Source: Macrolepiota albuminosa (taxonomy: Eukaryota > Basidiomycota > Agaricomycetes > Agaricales > Agaricaceae). Taken from it: DNA of 64,000 nt. The notes under the pieces are model-generated. The model ran no database searches and had not been told where the DNA came from. It worked only from the letters and a program-made list of their open reading frames with translations. A program made the translations under genes and the position numbers. Location: contig JAMWFC010000091.1 in assembly GCA_027475525.1 (NCBI GenBank), positions 1-64,000 on the forward strand, written 5' to 3'. Of the stretch, positions 60,480 through 64,000 are shown piece by piece. The first letter of the stretch is position 1, and each line of letters begins with the position of its first letter.

Positions 60480-61866
60480 GTTATGTGTATATTGGACCAG
60501 GCTCATGCTCTAATAGAGCACTTAAGTGCCACACAAATGTTGAGATACATCTAGAGATAGTATTGGTGGCCATGTATGGCCCAGGAGGTTACCAAATTCT
60601 GCACATTGTGCATGGCATGTCAAAGGGCAAAACTGCCCCCTAGACCTCCTGCTTGGAAGCCTCACCAGCTTCTAATGCTAGTAAAACTCTGAGACTCTAT
60701 TGGGATAGACTTTATTGGTTCATTTTCCAAGTCTAGAGGGTTTGACTACCTCTGGGTAGTAATATGTCGTATAACTAGTATAGTGCATCTTATACTGGTG
60801 TGAATGATGCTGACAGCTAAGAAGCTGTCATAGATCTACCTCAGGATCATTAAGCTGCATGGGCTGCCTAATACCATTGTGAGCAATCGTGATTCAAAAT
60901 CCATGTTGCAATGGTAGAGGGAACACTACAAGCTGTTAGGAGCCAGACTTCTCATGTCAACATTGTTCCATCCACAAACAGATGGTCAGACTGAGCAGGC
61001 AAACTGCAGTATAGGTCAGATACTAAGGGCAGTTGTCTGTTTTAATCAACAAAATTGGATTGATTGGTGCTCACTTACTGAGTTTGTGATTAATGCAAGT
61101 ATATCTGAGGCTACAGGGTATGCACCCTTTGAGCTTAATGGAAGGTACATGCCCTCCATGCTGCATGAAATTTGTGTAGATGTAGCAGCCTACCAAGAGG
61201 TGGTCAAGTTTGCCAGGTGGGCCCTGGAAAATATTGCATGTGCACATGATGCAATTATCAAGATGCAGGTGTTCCAGGCAAAAAACGCCAATCATTGTCA
61301 GTGGAGGGATGCACCTATATCAGTAGGTGTGTTGATATACTTATCAACATGTAACTTGAGGCTTCCCAAGGGATGGGCAAGTAAAATCTGTCCAAAGTGG
61401 GTAGGTCCATATTGCATACTCAACATGGAACCTACCTAGTACCTCCAACTATATGTTGGAGTTGCTGCAGGCATTGCAGGAACATGCTGCTGCAACCATA
61501 TGACACGTCTGATGATGCGTTGTTTCCAAACAGAATAATCCTGGGCCCCTATGACTCTGGGGCAAGGGATGACAACAAATGGTTTGTTGAGTGCATCATT
61601 AGACACTGATGGAATAAGAGCAATATGCTTGAATTTGAGATGCAGTGGTCCCTGGGGGACACTACATGGGAGCTATACTCCCATTGCGCTAAGTTAGCAG
61701 TGCTTGACCATTATTTGGAATTAAAGGGTGTTAAGCACCCAAGCCAGTTAGGTAAGCATGCTGGCGCTTAATTTGATCAGCAGTGCTAATTGCAGCTTAG
61801 CTGAGTTGGTTAGCAAGTGTGGCTGAGACACATCTCAAAATTCAAAATTTCTTTTTTCCTTTCAGG
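60480..61866 (+). pseudogene. Integrase and chromodomain of the plus-strand chromovirus
   Basis: The first part, at about 60480-60950, is broken. The frame 60954-61439 holds the end of the core with its Glu (DGQTEQANCSIGQIL) and the C-terminal part (KGWASKICPKWVGPYCIL). The chromodomain follows at about 61568-61765 (WFVECIIRHRW, FEMQWSLGDTTWELYSHCAK). The sequence ends in a pyrimidine tract (TTTCTTTTTTCCTTTCAG) at 61866, where similarity to the other copy stops. Confidence 0.82.
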
Positions 61867-63672
61867 GTGGGCCAGGAGGGCCATGTTTAGGAATGGGGCA
61901 TGAGGTAGGAATTAGAGGTGAAGAGGTCTCTTGGGTTGGGCCTCCAGGAGCACTGATCTTCCAGAGGAGTTCTACTAGGTCCAGAAGCTAGAGAACTCAT
62001 TGTAATCCTCCTAGTACCTTTAGTTGATTTAGGTCACTAGGGCCTTGTAGCCATTGTACATGGCCTGTTTGGGAGTGAGGCAGAGGACATCCTTGATCCA
62101 TTGGAGTAGGGCATGTTGGAGGGCAAACTGGAGGGCATTGTAATTTCAGCCTGTCTCATAGGCCTTCTTGTTGAAACAGATAATGAAGGGTGGCAAAGCA
62201 TTTCTCAGACCTCATCCAGAGGTTGAAGAGGTTCTTCTTTGCCTCTACTACAGTGTAAAATATACTAAATCTGCTAGAAAATTCCTGTACAAAGGCTGCC
62301 CATCAGAACAATATAGAGTTGTTGGGATTAAATCAGAGGAGGGCTGTGTAGTGATCAAAGGCCAGGCCCTGCAGGTATGATGCAGCAAATGCAATGCAAG
62401 AGCCTGAAAGCCAGAAGGTGACTGGTTTGGCTTGGAATGTGTTGAGGCACTGTATGAGGAAGGTCCACCACAAGGTTGCAGCTATAGAAGGGTTTGGGTT
62501 TTTGGATGTCTAGCTTCCTTTCACAGGCAAGGGTGTCCCAGATGTCATCCTGGGAGTTCTGGTTGCATGGAGGAGGGGCAGCATTATAGTAGTAGTAGTA
62601 ATAGTTCCCTTCTAGGTGGTGCAGAAGGGCATCCACAGTGACACTATCCTTCTGGAGGTCCTCTATTGAGTGATCCTCCTTCCAGAGGTCATCTGTAGCC
62701 TCTGAGCAGCAGTCTGGAGGCCCACTGGAAGTTGGGGAGCTTCCCACATAGAGGTGAAAGGAGGCTGTTGGGTCCAGGGGTGTTGTGTGGAGGAGGGGTT
62801 GACCCAGAGGTGGAGGGAATTGTGGTGGGCCTTGCTTAGTGGGTTGGGTAGGTTGTTGGCTATAGGGGGGGCAAGGGAATCCTTGGTCAGGAGGAGCTCA
62901 GGGTGGTGCAGGCTCAAAGGTAGGCCAGGCCAAGCCCTGTATATACTGAGGTCAGGTGGTGCCATGCAGGCCTGGGGGTCCTTCTCAAGCATGAGAAGAT
63001 CTCAGGTCCATGTGGGGGGTCAGTCATAGGCAAACTCAGGAATGAGTGGTGGATTTCCCAGGTTATCAGGAGGAGGTTCTGGGTTTTGGGGTTCATCAAT
63101 GTAGGAGAAGGTGTCTTCCAAGGTGTCATCAGCATTGGAAGCATGAGTGGGTCCCAGGAATGGGAGGTTGCCCTCTGTAGCATTCATCTACATGTTGAAA
63201 GCATTGGGCACCAAGTAAGCTCAAGGATGGGCTAAGAGACTGATAGTATGGGCAGTGGGTTGCTCAAAGAGGCCTCCAGTTGGATTCAAAGAGCATTGGG
63301 TAGCAGAGGCAGCATTGAGCTCCTCTTGTTGTCATTGGTTTGGAGCTGGAGAGTTCCCTTGTGCATCTGCTTGGGGTTTGTCTCTTTGAACAATGGAAGG
63401 AGTGGGCCAGGTCCAGAGGGTTCTTGAAATGGCAGGGTTGGAGCTGGTATGGATCTTGTCAATGAGGGTTCCAGAGTATTGGGTCTACTTGCAAAGTCCT
63501 TTTGATGTTGTCAGGAAGAGTTCTCTTTTGAAACTGGTCATGGAACCCAAGGAGTTGGTCAGCCCATTCTTCCAGGTTGCTAGTTGGTTGCCATCCAATC
63601 AAGGTGCATCAGGTGGCTTGCTGCAGTGTGTCAAACAAAGTTGGATCTCCCAGTTCTAGACTCTCAGTCCAG
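61867..63672 (-). pseudogene. gag of a different Ty3-type retrotransposon, degenerate
   Basis: Minus-strand pieces spell a capsid domain of the kind common in basidiomycete Ty3 elements: VTFWLSGSCIAFAASYLQG and FDHYTALL near 62420-62340, FQEFSSRF-like and EAKKNLFNLWMRSEKCFAT near 62260-62190. Upstream is a Pro-rich N-terminal region (63200-62660). Stops and frameshifts are frequent. It begins right at the LTR-like sequence at 63673. Only gag is present, because chromovirus sequence starts at 61866. Confidence 0.6.
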
Positions 63673-64000
63673 TGTTACAGTTTTTTCAGTATTTTTCATA
63701 AGAATAGAATTGAACCCAAAAGGTTCAAAAAAGTGAAATGATGTCAAAGCCCTAAGTCACATAAGAGAACCAGATCAGAATGCAATTCTAGTCCTACAAG
63801 AATGTGTAACAAAAAGCTGCCTTATATAAGGCAGCAACAGAGTATTTACAGTACACTAGATTACCAGTAAACCTGTATTGTTATTAGTTACTACAGTAAT
63901 TATTATAGAGTGATTATACTCAAACAACTATTGGGTTGTTCAAGCTAATATAATGGTTTTTTGGGATATAGAGCTATGGCTTTAGATCAATGGGTTACAC
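63673..64000 (-). repeat. Partial LTR at the right edge
   Basis: Sequence from TGTTACAG to the window edge is AT-rich, has CCTTATATAAGG (a palindrome with a TATA core) near 63822, and directly precedes the gag region on the minus strand. This fits a 5' LTR whose other end lies outside the window. No second copy is available here to prove it. Confidence 0.45.

Larger units (their letters stand above)
51320..60480 (+). mobile_element. Helitron with Rep-helicase gene, plus a second Helitron-like tail
   Basis: A rolling-circle transposon inserted in the integrase region of the plus-strand chromovirus. A block of about 58 bases with a TAGTCAG/CTGACTA palindrome occurs at 51381-51439 and again at 59097-59154. 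The replicase gene lies at 52360-58290. The 3' side has GAA-loop hairpins (for example 58945-58983, 59022-59060, 60440-60479). The last of these ends next to TT, where chromovirus sequence resumes at about 60480. A second 5'-like block at 59.1-59.5 kb followed by another terminal hairpin suggests two Helitrons in tandem, the second without genes. An end hairpin and a T-T junction resemble Helentron or Helitron2 types rather than CTRR-ending Helitrons. Confidence 0.65.
29340..61866 (+). mobile_element. Plus-strand Ty3-type chromovirus, fragmented by nested insertions
   Basis: Pieces in order are: gag 29340-30345, 43400-43802 and 44554-44910; protease about 44914-45420; reverse transcriptase about 45900-46690 and 47748-48105; RNase H about 50243-51117; integrase and chromodomain 60480-61866. 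Each break point matches a gap-free position in the second copy of the same family at 30346-43399. No LTR of its own is seen. The left end runs into the minus-strand RT fragment, and the right end stops in a pyrimidine-rich stretch where another gag gene takes over. Many stops interrupt it and CpG is very rare, so it is the oldest layer here. Confidence 0.85.

Overview
The window is nuclear DNA of a basidiomycete fungus, most likely an Agaricomycete. The protein genes have introns of about 50 bases. They include families typical of that class: an Agaricomycete-type sesquiterpene synthase, a DUF6535-ankyrin membrane protein and a DUF6699 protein. They sit beside conserved eukaryotic genes (RRP9, EMC8/9). 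No bacterial operon signals, CRISPR array or true tRNA/rRNA gene was seen.

Left part (1 to about 26.4 kb) is gene-bearing, with ordinary CpG content. 1-9.6 kb holds a local family of poorly known membrane proteins: a decayed copy (1.0-2.7 kb), a better copy (3.6-5.7 kb), a long five-exon gene with a one-base frameshift (5.8-8.8 kb) and a small two-exon gene (9.0-9.5 kb). 10.4-13.5 kb holds two housekeeping genes on the minus strand whose introns could be solved to the base: RRP9 (U3 snoRNP) and EMC8/9 (ER membrane complex). Then come a DUF6699 gene (14.4-15.1 kb), a DUF6535-ankyrin gene with an in-frame stop (17.1-19.3 kb), a one-helix protein (20.3-20.8 kb), a secreted glycine-asparagine-rich protein disturbed by two 77-bp duplications (21.9-22.7 kb) and an apparently intact sesquiterpene synthase (24.4-25.7 kb).

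Right part (26.4-64 kb) is a nested transposon block, almost stripped of CpG. The oldest frame is a plus-strand Ty3-type chromovirus (about 29.3-61.9 kb), cut into eight pieces by later insertions. These are: a second, minus-strand chromovirus of the same family (30346-43399, 235-237 bp LTRs, target duplication GTACT); two solo LTRs of a 750-bp family (target duplications CCAAC and GAGGC); SINE-like units; a roughly 1-kb unknown insert; and a Helitron (about 51.1-60.5 kb) coding for a Rep-helicase. Three copies of a roughly 1.05-kb LTR family lie inside these elements. The minus-strand chromovirus carries about 3.2 kb of extra coding sequence downstream of its chromodomain that I could not assign.

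Two patterns cut across everything. First, nine tandem duplications of period exactly 77 bp occur in unrelated sequence; this looks like either an assembly artefact or a fixed-length duplication process. Second, stop codons and mismatched target duplications in the transposon block are explained by C-to-T change, mostly at CpG, as expected from RIP-like mutation or deamination of methylated cytosine.
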